Shown here piece after piece: positions 44,324 through 53,736 of a DNA stretch of 64,000 nucleotides; the stretch's first letter is position 1; each line of letters begins with the position of its first letter. Below the pieces are notes generated by a model, which saw only the letters and a list, made by a program, of their open reading frames with translations, was not told the DNA's origin and did not search any database. The stretch covers positions 1,738,501 to 1,802,500 of the forward strand of contig NZ_JAGGML010000001.1 of assembly GCF_017875275.1 (NCBI RefSeq). The letters run 5' to 3'. A program made the position numbers and the translations under genes. The stretch is from Xanthobacter flavus. Lineage in GTDB: Bacteria; Pseudomonadota; Alphaproteobacteria; Rhizobiales; Xanthobacteraceae.

Positions 44324-45622
44324 TCACCCCTCAAACCGCTCCACAAACTCCGCGACCCGTCGATCCACCCGCACATCCCGCCCGGTGATCGCCCGCACCA
44401 GCGAGAGCCCCTCCAGCGTCCGCGCGCGGGAGAGGGCCACATAGGCCTGTCCGGGGGCGAAGGCGCCGTCGGCGAAGTCGATGCGGACGTCGGTGAGGGT
44501 GAGGCCTTGGGCCTTGTGCATGGTGAGGGCCCAGGCGGGGGCCAGCGGAAGCTGGGTGTAGGTGCCCACCACCTGCGCCTCCAGCCGGCCGCCCGGCTCG
44601 TCCCAGCCGTAGCGGATGCGCTCCCAGGTGAAGGCCTCGATCTCCACGCTGGGGCCGGAATCGAGCTTCACCAACGCCGAATGGGGGCCGAGGCCGGTCA
44701 CCGTGCCCACCGAGCCGTTCACCCAGCGGCGGGCGGGATCGTTGCGCAGGGCCATGACGCGGGCGCCGCGCTTCAGCACCAGCTTTTCCGCCACCGGCAG
44801 GCGGTCGCCCTCCAGCCCGAACTCGCCCTTGAGCAGGCCGGAGAATTCGCGCCCCTCATCGGAAAGGGAAGCAAGGCCGCGCGCGTTGTAGGCGTCGGCG
44901 CGGGCGTTGGTGGGGGTGAGGAGCACGGGGAGCGCGCCGTCGCGGTGGGGGCGCACGCAGGCGTCGTTCAGCGCCTCCGCCGCCTCGCGGGCGCCACGGC
45001 CCCGGCGCAGGGCGTCGAGCATGGCGATGAAGGCGCGGTCGGTCTGGCGGTGGACGAAGGTGAAGGGCACGCCCGTCACCTCCCGCCCGTCCAGCGCCTT
45101 GGCATGGAAGGCGAATGGCCCCTCGTAGCCCATGCGGCCGAGCATCTCCTGCTCGGCATAGGGCACCACGGGGGGCAGCTGGAGGAAATCGCCCACCAGC
45201 ACCATCTGCACCCCGCCGAAGGGCTCGGACGTGTCGCGGGCGATGCGGAGCGAGATGTCCACCGCGTCGAGCAGGTCCGCCCGCACCATGGAAATCTCGT
45301 CGATCACCACCCGGTCGAGCTTCTTCAAGAGGCGCCGCACCTGCGCGCGGGGCTTCACCTCGTCCGGGTTCATGAGACGCGGCGGAATGCCGAAGAAGGA
45401 ATGGATGGTCTGGCCGCCCGCCTGCAGCGCCGCGACGCCGGTGGGCGCCAGCACCACCTGCCGGCCGCGTGGGGCTTTCCTCAATTCGTGCAGGAAGGTG
45501 GTCTTGCCCGTGCCCGCGCCGCCCAGAACCATGATGAGCGGGGCCTTCGCCTCGATGGCGGCAAGCGCCCGCCCGGCGGCATCCGCGCCGGGGGCTTCGG
45601 TTGGCGCGGGCAGATCGCTCAC
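44324..45622 (-). CDS. PIF1/RecD-like superfamily 1 DNA helicase
   Basis: The 432-aa protein has the SF1B helicase motifs: Walker A VLGGAGTGKTTFLHEL, motif II VVIDEISMVRADLLD, motif III VGDFLQLPPVVP, motif IV-like LLTPTNARADAYNARGL, and the RecD-type motifs V/VI LTMHKAQGLTLTDVRID and QAYVALSRARTLEGL. It acts as a 5'-3' helicase by family knowledge. High-GC composition shows that the AT-rich island ends before it. It lies downstream of the adenosine kinase gene by 30 bases in the same direction. Confidence 0.92.
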   Translation of the reverse strand: MSDLPAPTEAPGADAAGRALAAIEAKAPLIMVLGGAGTGKTTFLHELRKAPRGRQVVLAPTGVAALQAGGQTIHSFFGIPPRLMNPDEVKPRAQVRRLLKKLDRVVIDEISMVRADLLDAVDISLRIARDTSEPFGGVQMVLVGDFLQLPPVVPYAEQEMLGRMGYEGPFAFHAKALDGREVTGVPFTFVHRQTDRAFIAMLDALRRGRGAREAAEALNDACVRPHRDGALPVLLTPTNARADAYNARGLASLSDEGREFSGLLKGEFGLEGDRLPVAEKLVLKRGARVMALRNDPARRWVNGSVGTVTGLGPHSALVKLDSGPSVEIEAFTWERIRYGWDEPGGRLEAQVVGTYTQLPLAPAWALTMHKAQGLTLTDVRIDFADGAFAPGQAYVALSRARTLEGLSLVRAITGRDVRVDRRVAEFVERFEG

Positions 45623-45652
45623 GAAAGGAGACCGCTCACGAAAGGAGGCCTT

Positions 45653-46654
45653 TCAAGAGATAAGGCCTGCCTCGCGGGCGAGGTCGATAAGGGGGCGCTG
45701 GGGCCGCGCGCCCATCTGGCCGATGATCTCCCCCGCCGCCAGCGCGCCGAGGCGCAGGCTGGTGGCCGGGTCGAGCCCTCGGGTAGTGCCGGTGAGGAAG
45801 CCGGCGGCGAAGAGGTCGCCCGCGCCGGTGGTGTCCAGCACCCGCTCCACCGGATGGGCCGGCACGCTCACCACCGCCTCGCGGGTGACGAAGGAGGCGC
45901 CCTTCTCCGAGCGCGTCACCACCGCCTCCTTGGCATCCTTGCGCAAGGCGACGAGGGCGGCGTCGAAATCGGAGGTCTCGTAGAGCGACTTCAGCTCGCC
46001 CTCGTTGCAGAACACGAGGTCCACCGTGCCGGAGACGATGAGGTTCCTGAACTCGGCGCGGTAGCGGTCCACGCAGAAGGTATCGGAGAGGGAGAGCGCC
46101 ACCTTGCGGCCGGCGCCATGGGCGATCTTCGCGGCGGCGAGGAAGGCCTCCTTCGCAGCCGGCGGGTCCCACAGATAGCCTTCGAGATAGGTGACGGAAG
46201 CGCTCTCCACCATGGCGGCGTCGATGTCGGCGGCGACGAGGTTCTGCGCGGCGCCGAGATAGGTGTTCATGGTGCGCTCGCCATCCGGCGTCACCAGGAT
46301 GAGGCAGCGCGCGGTGGCCGGGCCGTCGGCGGCGGCAGGCGTGCCATAGGCGACGCCGGCGGCGCGGATGTCGTGGCCGAACACGGTGCCGAGCACGTCG
46401 TCCCTCACCTTGCCGATGAAGCCGGCCCTGCCGCCCAGCGAGGCGACGCCCGCCGCCGTGTTGGCGGCCGAGCCGCCGGACGCCTCGGTGCCCGGACCCA
46501 TGGCGGCGTAGACGTCCTCCGCCCGTGTTTCGTCGATGAGCGCCATGCCGCCCTTGGCCATGCCGTTGGCGGAGAGGAAATCCTCCTCGGCGCGCGAGAG
46601 GACATCGACAATGGCGTTGCCGATGGCGAGGACGTCGAGGGCGCTGGTCGTCAC
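45653..46654 (-). CDS. PfkB-family sugar/nucleoside kinase, adenosine kinase type
   Basis: From GTG 46654 (GGAG eight bases upstream) the protein has 333 residues. PfkB signatures are seen: ALDVLAIGNAIVDVLS, GGSAANTAAGVASLGGRAGF and the catalytic DTTGAGDLFAAGFL. The segment GPGTEASGGSAANT and overall pattern fit the adenosine-kinase subgroup found in alphaproteobacteria. An open frame to 46690 is possible but less likely. It is divergent from glmM. Confidence 0.9.
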   Translation of the reverse strand: MTTSALDVLAIGNAIVDVLSRAEEDFLSANGMAKGGMALIDETRAEDVYAAMGPGTEASGGSAANTAAGVASLGGRAGFIGKVRDDVLGTVFGHDIRAAGVAYGTPAAADGPATARCLILVTPDGERTMNTYLGAAQNLVAADIDAAMVESASVTYLEGYLWDPPAAKEAFLAAAKIAHGAGRKVALSLSDTFCVDRYRAEFRNLIVSGTVDLVFCNEGELKSLYETSDFDAALVALRKDAKEAVVTRSEKGASFVTREAVVSVPAHPVERVLDTTGAGDLFAAGFLTGTTRGLDPATSLRLGALAAGEIIGQMGARPQRPLIDLAREAGLIS

Positions 46655-46994
46655 GGGAAGGTCTCCGGAAGGTTCGGCGAGGGGTAGCATCCGCCTTGGT
46701 GCGGTGCAATCGCCGGGCCACCCTCAGCCCGCCGCCCCTTAACCTTTCCGCAAGGAATGCCCACCGCCCCGCCCGGCCCCGCGCCTTCGCACTTGCAACG
46801 GGGGCGCCCTTCTGAACAATTCGGACACGTCTGCTCACAGGGGCCTGATCGACCCACGGACGGGACGTTGCGTTGCGGAGCGTCACGAGACGTGATGCCG
46901 CCCGGCGCCGCGCGGATGCTAAAGGCAGGTTCGGCGGCCGCCGGTCGGGGCACGGCGCGCCGGGATAAAAGAGCTTCAGGCGACGAGAGGGACC

Positions 46995-48338
46995 ATGTCG
47001 CGCAGGTATTTCGGAACGGACGGCGTGCGCGGGCGCGCCAATGCCTCGCTGACGGCGGATCTGGCGCTGCGGGTGGGCATGGCGGCCGGGCTGGTGTTCC
47101 AGCGCGGCGAGTACCGCCATCGCGTGGTGATCGGCAAGGATACGCGCCTGTCCGGCTACATGATCGAGAATGCGCTGGTGGCCGGCTTCACCTCGGTGGG
47201 CATGGACGTGCTGCTGCTCGGCCCCATGCCGACGCCGGCGGTGGGCATGCTCACCCGCTCCATGCGCGCCGACCTCGGGGTGATGATCTCGGCCTCGCAC
47301 AATCCGTTCGACGACAACGGCATCAAGCTGTTCGGCCCGGACGGCTTCAAGCTCTCCGACGAGGTGGAGCGCGAGATCGAGGAGCTGATCGACGAGGATC
47401 TCGCCAAGCGCCTCGCCAAGCCCGCCGAAATCGGCCGCGCCCGGCGGCTGGAGGGCGTGCACGCCCGCTACATCGAATATGCCAAGCGCACCCTGCCGCG
47501 GAACCAGTCGTTCGAGGGCATCCGCGTGGTAGTGGACTGCGCCCATGGCGCCGGCTACCGCGTTGCCCCGGAGGCGCTGTGGGAGCTTGGCGCGGAAGTC
47601 ATCGCCATCGGCGTCGAGCCGGACGGCATGAACATAAACCGGGACGTAGGCTCCACCTCCCCGGCAGCGCTGGCCGCCAAGGTGCGTGAAGTGCGCGCCG
47701 ACATCGGCATCGCCCTCGACGGCGACGCCGACCGGGTGATGATCGTGGACGAGAAGGGCCACACGGTGGACGGCGACCAGCTGATGGCCGTCATCGCCGA
47801 GAGCTTCAAGGAGGACGGCCGCCTCGCCCGCGACGGCGTGGTGGCGACCGTCATGTCCAACCTCGGGCTGGAGCGCCACCTCGCCAGCGAGGGCATCACC
47901 CTCGCCCGCACCGGGGTGGGCGACCGCTACGTGCTGGAGCGCATGCGGGCGGACGGCTTCAATGTGGGCGGCGAGCAGTCCGGCCACATCATCCTGTCGG
48001 ATTATTCCACCACCGGCGACGGCCTCGTCGCGGCGCTGCAGGTGCTGGCGGTGGTGGCGCGGCAGGGCAAGCCGGTGTCCGAGGTCTGCCACCGGTTCGA
48101 TCCGCTGCCGCAGATCCTCAAGAACGTGCGCTATCGCGACGGCGCGCCGCTCGAGAACGAGAAGGTGAAGGTCGCCATCGCCGATGCCGAGCGCCGCCTC
48201 TCCAACCACGGCCGCCTGCTCATCCGCCCCTCGGGCACCGAGCCGGTGATCCGCGTGATGGGCGAAGGCGACGACCGCGAGCTGGTGGAAACCGTGGTGG
48301 ACGAGGTGATCGACGCCCTCCAGCGCGCCGCCGCCTGA
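46995..48338 (+). CDS. glmM: Phosphoglucosamine mutase
   Basis: GlmM converts glucosamine-6-phosphate to glucosamine-1-phosphate for UDP-GlcNAc synthesis. The 447-aa protein has the N-terminal [14 protein letters not shown], the phosphoserine loop [15 protein letters not shown], the metal loop ALDGDADRV and the phosphate-binding [12 protein letters not shown]. Length is normal. ftsH and folP, often upstream, are absent. The coding end runs into the 233-bp repeat block. Confidence 0.97.
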   Translation: MSRRYFGTDGVRGRANASLTADLALRVGMAAGLVFQRGEYRHRVVIGKDTRLSGYMIENALVAGFTSVGMDVLLLGPMPTPAVGMLTRSMRADLGVMISASHNPFDDNGIKLFGPDGFKLSDEVEREIEELIDEDLAKRLAKPAEIGRARRLEGVHARYIEYAKRTLPRNQSFEGIRVVVDCAHGAGYRVAPEALWELGAEVIAIGVEPDGMNINRDVGSTSPAALAAKVREVRADIGIALDGDADRVMIVDEKGHTVDGDQLMAVIAESFKEDGRLARDGVVATVMSNLGLERHLASEGITLARTGVGDRYVLERMRADGFNVGGEQSGHIILSDYSTTGDGLVAALQVLAVVARQGKPVSEVCHRFDPLPQILKNVRYRDGAPLENEKVKVAIADAERRLSNHGRLLIRPSGTEPVIRVMGEGDDRELVETVVDEVIDALQRAAA

Positions 48339-49010
48339 GCGGGGCGCGGTCTTCCGCAGCCGTCGCGCCCTCTGGCCGGACCGGAGGGCCCGGACCGCAC
48401 CGTGACGCCGGTCCACCCCTCTCCTCCGTCATCGCCCGGCTCGTCCGGGCGATCCACGGTTGGGCCGGGATGGATTTGCAGACAGCCCGCAGGCCGATAG
48501 GTGGATCCCCCGGACAAGCCGGGGGATGACGGCACGAGTATGCGCTGCCACCTGAGCGGGGCGCGCTCTTCCGCAGCAGTCGTACTCCGGCCAGACCGGA
48601 GGGCCCCGGACCGCACCGCCCAGACAGCGTTACGACGCCGGAACACCCGCCCCCTCCTCCGTCATCGCCCGGCGCGTCCGGGCGATCCACGGTTGGGCCG
48701 GGATGGATTTGCAGACAGCCCGCAGGCCGAGGGGTGGATCCCCCGGACAAGCCGGGGGATGACGGCACGAGTATGCGCTGCCACCTGAGCGGGGCGCGCT
48801 CTTCCGCAGCAGTCGTACTCCGGCCAGACCGGAGGGCCCCGGACCGCACCGCCCAGACAGCGTTACGACGCCGGAACACCCGCCCCCTCCTCCGTCATCG
48901 CCCGGCTCGTCCGGGCGATCCACGGTCGGGCCGGGACGGATGTGCCGAAAGCGTGCTGGCCGAGGGGTGGATCCCCCGGACGCGCCGGATGACGGAACGA
49001 AGGCGCGCCG
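48339..49010. repeat. Tandem block of 233-bp units made of palindromic elements
   Basis: Two nearly identical units occupy 48541-48773 and 48774-49006; a more diverged unit precedes them from the end of glmM (about 48330-48540). Each unit holds two hairpins in mirror orientation: TCATCGCCCGG...CCGGGCGATCCAC and GGTGGATCCCCCGG...GGGGGATGAC, separated by about 60 bp. The second copy keeps the sequence of the first almost throughout; the third decays after its first hairpin. No gene is credible here. Confidence 0.9.
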
Positions 49011-49045
49011 CTGCCGCCCCCCGAATTCCCTTGCCGCGCCAGAGC

Positions 49046-49077
49046 TTAACCCTTCATCAGGGTTAATCCGGCCTTAA
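49046..49077 (+). promoter_or_regulatory. CtrA-type box and overlapping inverted repeat before an OMP gene
   Basis: A perfect TTAA-N7-TTAA box is at 49063-49077 (TTAATCCGGCCTTAA), 50 bases before the start at 49127. It overlaps an 8-bp inverted repeat, TTAACCCT-TCATC-AGGGTTAA, at 49046-49066. The combination suggests cell-cycle control plus a second operator. Confidence 0.55.
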
Positions 49078-49126
49078 GCCTCCCCGTGGCACACCTCGCT
49101 CCAGAGCATTTCTCGGGCGGGTCGTC

Positions 49127-49840
49127 ATGATGGGTGTGTTTGGTCGGGCCGGGCGTCTTCTTCTGGCCTCTCTCGCAATCGCCGCGCTGGCGGGCACGGC
49201 GCAGGCCGCCGACAAGGCGGATGCGGAGATGGAGGCCATGATGGCCTCCCTCGGCAAGCCGGGCGACTTCTCCCTCGCCGCCCCTGCGGTGAGCGAGGAC
49301 GCGGCCTCCGGCTGGTATTTCCGCGCGGACGTGGGCTACGTCGCCGCGAGCAGCGCGAGCCTCTCCTTCGGCGGGCTCCCCACCGGGCTCGATGTGTCGG
49401 GGTCGGGCTGGTCGCTGGGCGGCGGCATCGGCTATCGCTTCCTCCCCTTCCTGCGGGCCGAGGTGAGCCTCGATTATCTCGCCCTCGGCTCCGCCAGCCT
49501 CGCGCCGTTCGGGCCAGGCGTCGGCGCCAGTGCCACGGTGGGGCTCGCCAGCGTCTACTGGGACATCATCACGCTCGCCGGCTTCACGCCCTATCTCAGC
49601 GCCGGCGCGGGCTTCGCCATCGACACGCTCAGCGCCCCGGCGGCGCTCCAGCCGGCCGGCAATGCCTGGGAATTCGCCTGGACGGCGGGCGCGGGCATCT
49701 CCTTCGCGGTGTCGAGCAGCTTCAGCCTCGATCTCGGCTACCGCTATCTCGACCTCGGCAGCCCCTCTTATGCGGGCGGGCTGTCCCTCGGCAATTCCAC
49801 CGCCCAGCAGGTGCGCTTCGGCCTGCGCTACGCGCTGTAG
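49127..49840 (+). CDS. Outer-membrane beta-barrel protein (Omp25/OmpA-like 8-strand family)
   Basis: The 237-aa protein has a signal peptide (LAIAALAGTAQAAD) and alternating hydrophobic strands ending in an aromatic-rich C-terminal strand (QQVRFGLRYAL), typical of barrels. Segments WYFRADVGYV, GGGIGYRFLPFLRAEV and SLDLGYRYLDLG match the Omp_b-brl family of alphaproteobacteria. The region 30-60 is a periplasmic or plug-like stretch rich in Met and Ala. It stands alone behind a CtrA-type box. Confidence 0.87.
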   Translation: MMGVFGRAGRLLLASLAIAALAGTAQAADKADAEMEAMMASLGKPGDFSLAAPAVSEDAASGWYFRADVGYVAASSASLSFGGLPTGLDVSGSGWSLGGGIGYRFLPFLRAEVSLDYLALGSASLAPFGPGVGASATVGLASVYWDIITLAGFTPYLSAGAGFAIDTLSAPAALQPAGNAWEFAWTAGAGISFAVSSSFSLDLGYRYLDLGSPSYAGGLSLGNSTAQQVRFGLRYAL

Positions 49841-49861
49841 GCGGCGCGCCAACCGCCGTCG

Positions 49862-49957
49862 TCCTCCGACTTGATCGGAGGACCCATGACGCCATTGGCC
49901 CCGGTCATCGGACACTGGCACCGGCGGCTGGATGGGCCCTCCGGTCAGGCCGGAGGG
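49862..49957. repeat. Two palindromic repeats after the OMP gene
   Basis: TCCTCCGA-CTTGA-TCGGAGGA (49862-49882) and CCCTCCGGTCAGGCCGGAGGG (49937-49957) form stable hairpins. They resemble the palindromic elements of the 48.3-49.0 kb block in style, though with a different core. Confidence 0.65.
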
Positions 49958-50005
49958 CGACGATGGAGCAGGGAACCGCCCTAGCGCCCCGGACGTCCCC
50001 GGCAA

Positions 50006-50830
50006 GTGAAGGCACCAGAGCTGCCCGCCATCCCCCCGCGCTTTTCCCTTGCCGGGCGGGGCGGCGGCACCTATGTGCAGAGCGTGCTGAACCGCCCCAC
50101 CCATCCCGGCACGTCGCATCGGGAACCCGTCTTCAACGTGCCCGGCGCGGTGGCGGTGATGGCGCTTGGGCTGGTGGCGATCCACGCCATCCGCGTGCTG
50201 CTGCTCTCGCAGGACGCGGACATCGAAATCCTCACCTATTTCGCCTTCATCCCCGCGCGCTACACGCTGCCGGACAGCATGTTCTACCTGCCGGGCGGCC
50301 TCGGCCCGAAGGTGTGGACCGTGGTGAGCTACGCGCTGCTGCACGCCAACTGGATGCACCTCATCGTCAACCTCGTCTGGCTGCTGGCCTTCGGGACGCC
50401 TGTGGCGCGGCGGTTCGGCTCCACGCGCTTCTGGCTGTTCTGCGCGGTGACGGCGGCGGCGGGCGCGGGGGCGCATTATCTCGCCAATCGCGATGCCATC
50501 GCCCCGCTCATCGGCGCGTCGGCGGCCATCTCGGGCACCATGGCGGCGGCGGTGCGTTTCGCGTTCGGGCCGGGCGGCGCGCTCTCCGGCTACCGCACCA
50601 TCTTCGCCGACCACCAGCCGGCCGGGACGCTGCGGGAAAATTTCAGCGACAAAAGGGTGCTGATCTTCGTCGGCGCATGGTTCGCCTTCAACCTCCTGTT
50701 CGCCGTCGGCGTCTCGCTCCCCGGAACGGAGGATGCGGAGGTGGCCTGGCAGGCCCATATCGGCGGCTTCGTTGCCGGCCTGCTGCTGTTCCCCCTGTTC
50801 GACCCGGTGGGGCGCCGGCGCATGGCCTGA
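50006..50830 (+). CDS. Rhomboid-family intramembrane serine protease
   Basis: The 274-aa protein has six or so helices. The rhomboid features are HANWMHLIVNLVWLLAFG (His and Asn of the oxyanion region), the serine motif IGASAAISG and the catalytic His in AHIGGFVAGLLLFP. The first 45 residues are cytoplasmic and proline-rich. GTG 50006 is the upstream-most start; an internal start is possible. Substrates are unknown. Confidence 0.88.
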   Translation: MKAPELPAIPPRFSLAGRGGGTYVQSVLNRPTHPGTSHREPVFNVPGAVAVMALGLVAIHAIRVLLLSQDADIEILTYFAFIPARYTLPDSMFYLPGGLGPKVWTVVSYALLHANWMHLIVNLVWLLAFGTPVARRFGSTRFWLFCAVTAAAGAGAHYLANRDAIAPLIGASAAISGTMAAAVRFAFGPGGALSGYRTIFADHQPAGTLRENFSDKRVLIFVGAWFAFNLLFAVGVSLPGTEDAEVAWQAHIGGFVAGLLLFPLFDPVGRRRMA

Positions 50831-50986
50831 GGGCATTTTATAGGCCCAAGGTCGTGGTGCATGGAGCGCGCTGCGCGCTTGCGTCGCACCGCAATGCGAG
50901 TGATCATCCCTGTCCGGATCGTTTCCAGAGAAGGCCCCGCCGGCGGAGCGGGCCCCTGGATTTCACCAGCTAGGGAGATTACGCCA

Positions 50987-51418
50987 ATGTCCGTGACCGT
51001 CATCCTGAGCCGCAAGGGCAACGACATCGTCACCCTGTCGCCCGACGCCACGTTGGGCGATGCCGTGGCGAGCCTCGCGCGCAACCGCATCGGCGCCATC
51101 GTCGTCACCAATGCGGACATGGGGGTGGAGGGGATCATCTCCGAGCGCGACGTGGTGCGCCTCATCGGAGAACGCGGCGTGGACGTGCTCGCCGAGCCGA
51201 TCACCGGGCTGATGACCAAGGCGGTCGTGACCTGCGCCCCGGACGACACCGTGCCCCAGATCATGGAACGCATGACCCGCGGCCGCTTCCGCCACGTGCC
51301 CGTGGTTCAGGGCGGCAAGCTCGTGGGCATCATCTCCATCGGCGACGTGGTGAAGTATCGCGTGGAGGAAATGGAGCGCGAGAGCGCCCAGCTGCGCGAC
51401 TACATCATGTCGGCCTGA
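50987..51418 (+). CDS. CBS-domain pair protein
   Basis: The 143-aa protein consists of two CBS motifs (TLGDAVASLARNRIGAIVVT and TVPQIMERMTRGRFRHVPVV), each followed by the G-x-I-S segment (GIISERDVVR, GIISIGDVVK). CBS pairs bind adenosine nucleotides or NADH. Such stand-alone proteins are common in alphaproteobacteria, often near rhomboid genes, with no settled role. Confidence 0.92.
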   Translation: MSVTVILSRKGNDIVTLSPDATLGDAVASLARNRIGAIVVTNADMGVEGIISERDVVRLIGERGVDVLAEPITGLMTKAVVTCAPDDTVPQIMERMTRGRFRHVPVVQGGKLVGIISIGDVVKYRVEEMERESAQLRDYIMSA

Positions 51419-51440
51419 GGGGAGCGGATATCGGAACCCA

Positions 51441-51552
51441 CGTCATCCCCCGCCTGGTGCGGGGGATCCACGGTTCCGCCTGTCCGGCTCTCGTGTCGGC
51501 AAGAGCCGACCCGGTCGTCGGTGGATCGCCCGCACAAGGCGGGCGATGACGG
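51441..51552. repeat. Composite palindromic repeat with two mirrored hairpins
   Basis: It begins CGTCATCCCCCGCCTGGTGC and continues to GATCCACGGTTCC, then after about 50 bp runs GGTGGATCGCCCGCACAAGG to CGGGCGATGAC. The outer ends (GTCATC/GATGAC) and inner ends (GATCCAC/GTGGATC) mirror each other, the same plan as the units at 48.3-49.0 kb, with diverged stems and spacer. Confidence 0.85.
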
Positions 51553-51725
51553 CGGGGTCAATGGATAGCGCCGTGCTCCGTAAGCAGCCGCGATCAGGTT
51601 TTGCCCGCTGCGCGGCACTTGCGCGCTGGACCCCGGATCAGCGCTCCGGCTGCGACGTCGCTTGTCCGGGGAAAGGCTTCGCCCTCCGGGTGGGCCGGAG
51701 GGCGACAATCAAAGCAAGAAACGCC

Positions 51726-52364
51726 TCACGCGCCGGGCTGGCGCACCACGCGCAGATAGGGCTTCACGGTGGTCCAGCCGTCCGGAAACTTCTCCTTGGC
51801 GGCGTCGTCAGAGAGCGAGGGGACGATGATCACGTCATCGCCCTGCTTCCAGTCCACCGGGGTGGCCACCGAGTGCTTGGCGGTGAGCTGGAGGCTGTCC
51901 ACCACGCGCAGGATTTCCGCGAAGTTGCGGCCGGTGGAGGCGGGGTAGGTGAGCGACAGCTTCAGCTTCTTGTCCGGGCCGATGATGAACACCGAGCGCA
52001 CGGTGAGCGTGTCGTTCGCATTGGGGTGGATGAGGTCGTAGAGGTCGGAGACCTTCTTGTCGGAATCCGCGATCAGCGGGAAGTTCAGGGTGGCGCCGGT
52101 GGCGTCCTTGATGTCGCCGACCCAGGCCGGGTGATTGTCGATGGCATCCACCGACAGGCCGAGCAGCTTCACGCCGCGCTTGTCGAACTCGGGCTTGAGG
52201 TGGGACGCCTGCCCCAGCTCCGTGGTGCAGACGGGCGTGAAGTTCTTGGGGTGTGAAAACAGGATGCCCCAGCTGTCGCCGAGCCACTCATGAAACGTGA
52301 TGGGGCCTTCGGTGGTCACGGCCTCGAAATCCGGCACCACATCGCCCAGTCGCAGCGTCGCCAT
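51726..52364 (-). CDS. 1-Cys peroxiredoxin (Prx6 family)
   Basis: The 212-aa protein has the active-site region ILFSHPKNFTPVCTTELGQ with a single peroxidatic Cys and the C-terminal extension typical of Prx6 (HSVATPVDWKQGDDVIIVPS). It reduces peroxides in the cytoplasm. The ATG at 52364 starts the family N-terminus. The gap to the divergent gene contains an AT-rich stretch (about 52376-52440) that probably holds both promoters. Confidence 0.95.
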   Translation of the reverse strand: MATLRLGDVVPDFEAVTTEGPITFHEWLGDSWGILFSHPKNFTPVCTTELGQASHLKPEFDKRGVKLLGLSVDAIDNHPAWVGDIKDATGATLNFPLIADSDKKVSDLYDLIHPNANDTLTVRSVFIIGPDKKLKLSLTYPASTGRNFAEILRVVDSLQLTAKHSVATPVDWKQGDDVIIVPSLSDDAAKEKFPDGWTTVKPYLRVVRQPGA

Positions 52365-52578
52365 GGTCGTCTCCAATAAACATGTAAAAACTGTATATTG
52401 TTTTATTATACCAGAAGCTCGATGCATTTAAAGCGGATTCACGCCCCGTCGACCGCGCGCCCCGCGGCCGTATCGACGGCGCCATTCATCAGGCATCAGC
52501 CTTTGTGTGCTCAAGTCTCAGCCGGCCGGAGAGCCGATACGCTCCGCGATCCGCGGGACCTGGAGGGAGAAAATTCAC

Positions 52579-53685
52579 ATGAAACGCATCCTGGCGATGG
52601 CCCTCGCAGCCGTCCTTCCCCTCCAGAACGTCAGCCTCGCGGTGGCCTGCACGGCGGTGAACGTGGTCGCGGCGGACAAGACCGTGATCGCCGGGCGCAC
52701 GATGGAATGGGCGTTCGACATGAAGTGGACGCTCAAGAGCATCCCCAAGGGCACAACCCTCACCTTGACCGCCCCGGCGGACCTCGGCCTGCCCGAGAAG
52801 AAGGTGGCGACGCTCTATTCGGCTGTCGGCATCAGCGCCGAGGTCATCCCCGGCGGCGCCATCATCGAGGGGCAGAACGCGGCCGGGCTCGGCATGAGCG
52901 GCAATTTCCTGCCCGGCTTCACCACCTACCAGACGGTGACCAAGGCCGACACGGCCTACGTCTCCATCCTCGGCTTCGGCGCCTGGGCGCTGGGCATGCA
53001 CGGCACGGTGGCCGATGTCCGCGCCGCTTTGGAGAAGACCAAGGTGTGGGCCGATGCCTCGCTGCCGAGCGGGCCGACCCCGCCCACCATCCACATGGTC
53101 TTCACCGACCGCTCGGGCGCGAGCATCATCGTGGAATATGTGGGCGGCCAATTGCAGATCCACGACAATGTGGCGAGCGTCCTCACCAATTCGCCGCCCT
53201 ACGACTGGCATCTCCTGAACCTGCGCAACTATCTCAATCTCTCCACCATGGGCGTCGGCGACCGCCGTTTCGGCACGGCCAATGTCACGGCCATCGGCCA
53301 GGGCGGCGGCGCCACCGGGCTGCCGGGGGATTTCACCCCGCCCTCGCGCTTCGTGCGGGCGGCCTTCATGCGCCATTCCATGGCCCAGCCGAAGGACGCC
53401 GCCGACGCCGTCACCTCCATCGGCCACATCCTGAACACGGTGGACATCCCGCTGGGCGTCGCCCAGAGCCGGGACGGCAACGCGGTGGTCTCGGACTACA
53501 CCCAGTGGGTGGCCATCAAGGACCTCACCCACAACAAGCTGACGATCTCCGACTACGCCCACCGCACGACCTTCATCACCCTCGATCTCGACACCATCTT
53601 CGCGCAGGACAAGCCGAGCGCGCGGCTGGTCACCGACCTGCCCTTCCCGGCGGCGGTGGACGGGACGGCGGCGCTGAAGAACTGA
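52579..53685 (+). CDS. Secreted linear-amide C-N hydrolase (choloylglycine hydrolase/penicillin V acylase family)
   Basis: The 368-aa protein has a signal peptide ending SLAVA; cleavage would expose Cys24 (CTAVNVVAADKTVIAGRTME), the N-terminal nucleophile of this Ntn-hydrolase family. Later family motifs are EYVGGQL, the N-S-P-x-Y-D-W segment and GLPGDFTPPSRFVRAAF. Substrates may be N-acyl amides such as bile-salt-like, penicillin V-like or acyl-homoserine lactone compounds; the sequence does not decide. GGAGGGAG precedes the ATG. Confidence 0.92.
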   Translation: MKRILAMALAAVLPLQNVSLAVACTAVNVVAADKTVIAGRTMEWAFDMKWTLKSIPKGTTLTLTAPADLGLPEKKVATLYSAVGISAEVIPGGAIIEGQNAAGLGMSGNFLPGFTTYQTVTKADTAYVSILGFGAWALGMHGTVADVRAALEKTKVWADASLPSGPTPPTIHMVFTDRSGASIIVEYVGGQLQIHDNVASVLTNSPPYDWHLLNLRNYLNLSTMGVGDRRFGTANVTAIGQGGGATGLPGDFTPPSRFVRAAFMRHSMAQPKDAADAVTSIGHILNTVDIPLGVAQSRDGNAVVSDYTQWVAIKDLTHNKLTISDYAHRTTFITLDLDTIFAQDKPSARLVTDLPFPAAVDGTAALKN

Positions 53686-53736
53686 GCCGGCGGGACGGGC
53701 GGGTCGCCCTTACACCATGGCGACCCGCGCCTCTTT

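Noticed and set aside
48339-49010. CRISPR array or duplicated genes in the 233-bp repeats
   Set aside because: Units are contiguous without spacers, and frames inside them have the composition of palindromic intergenic repeats and carry no known domain.
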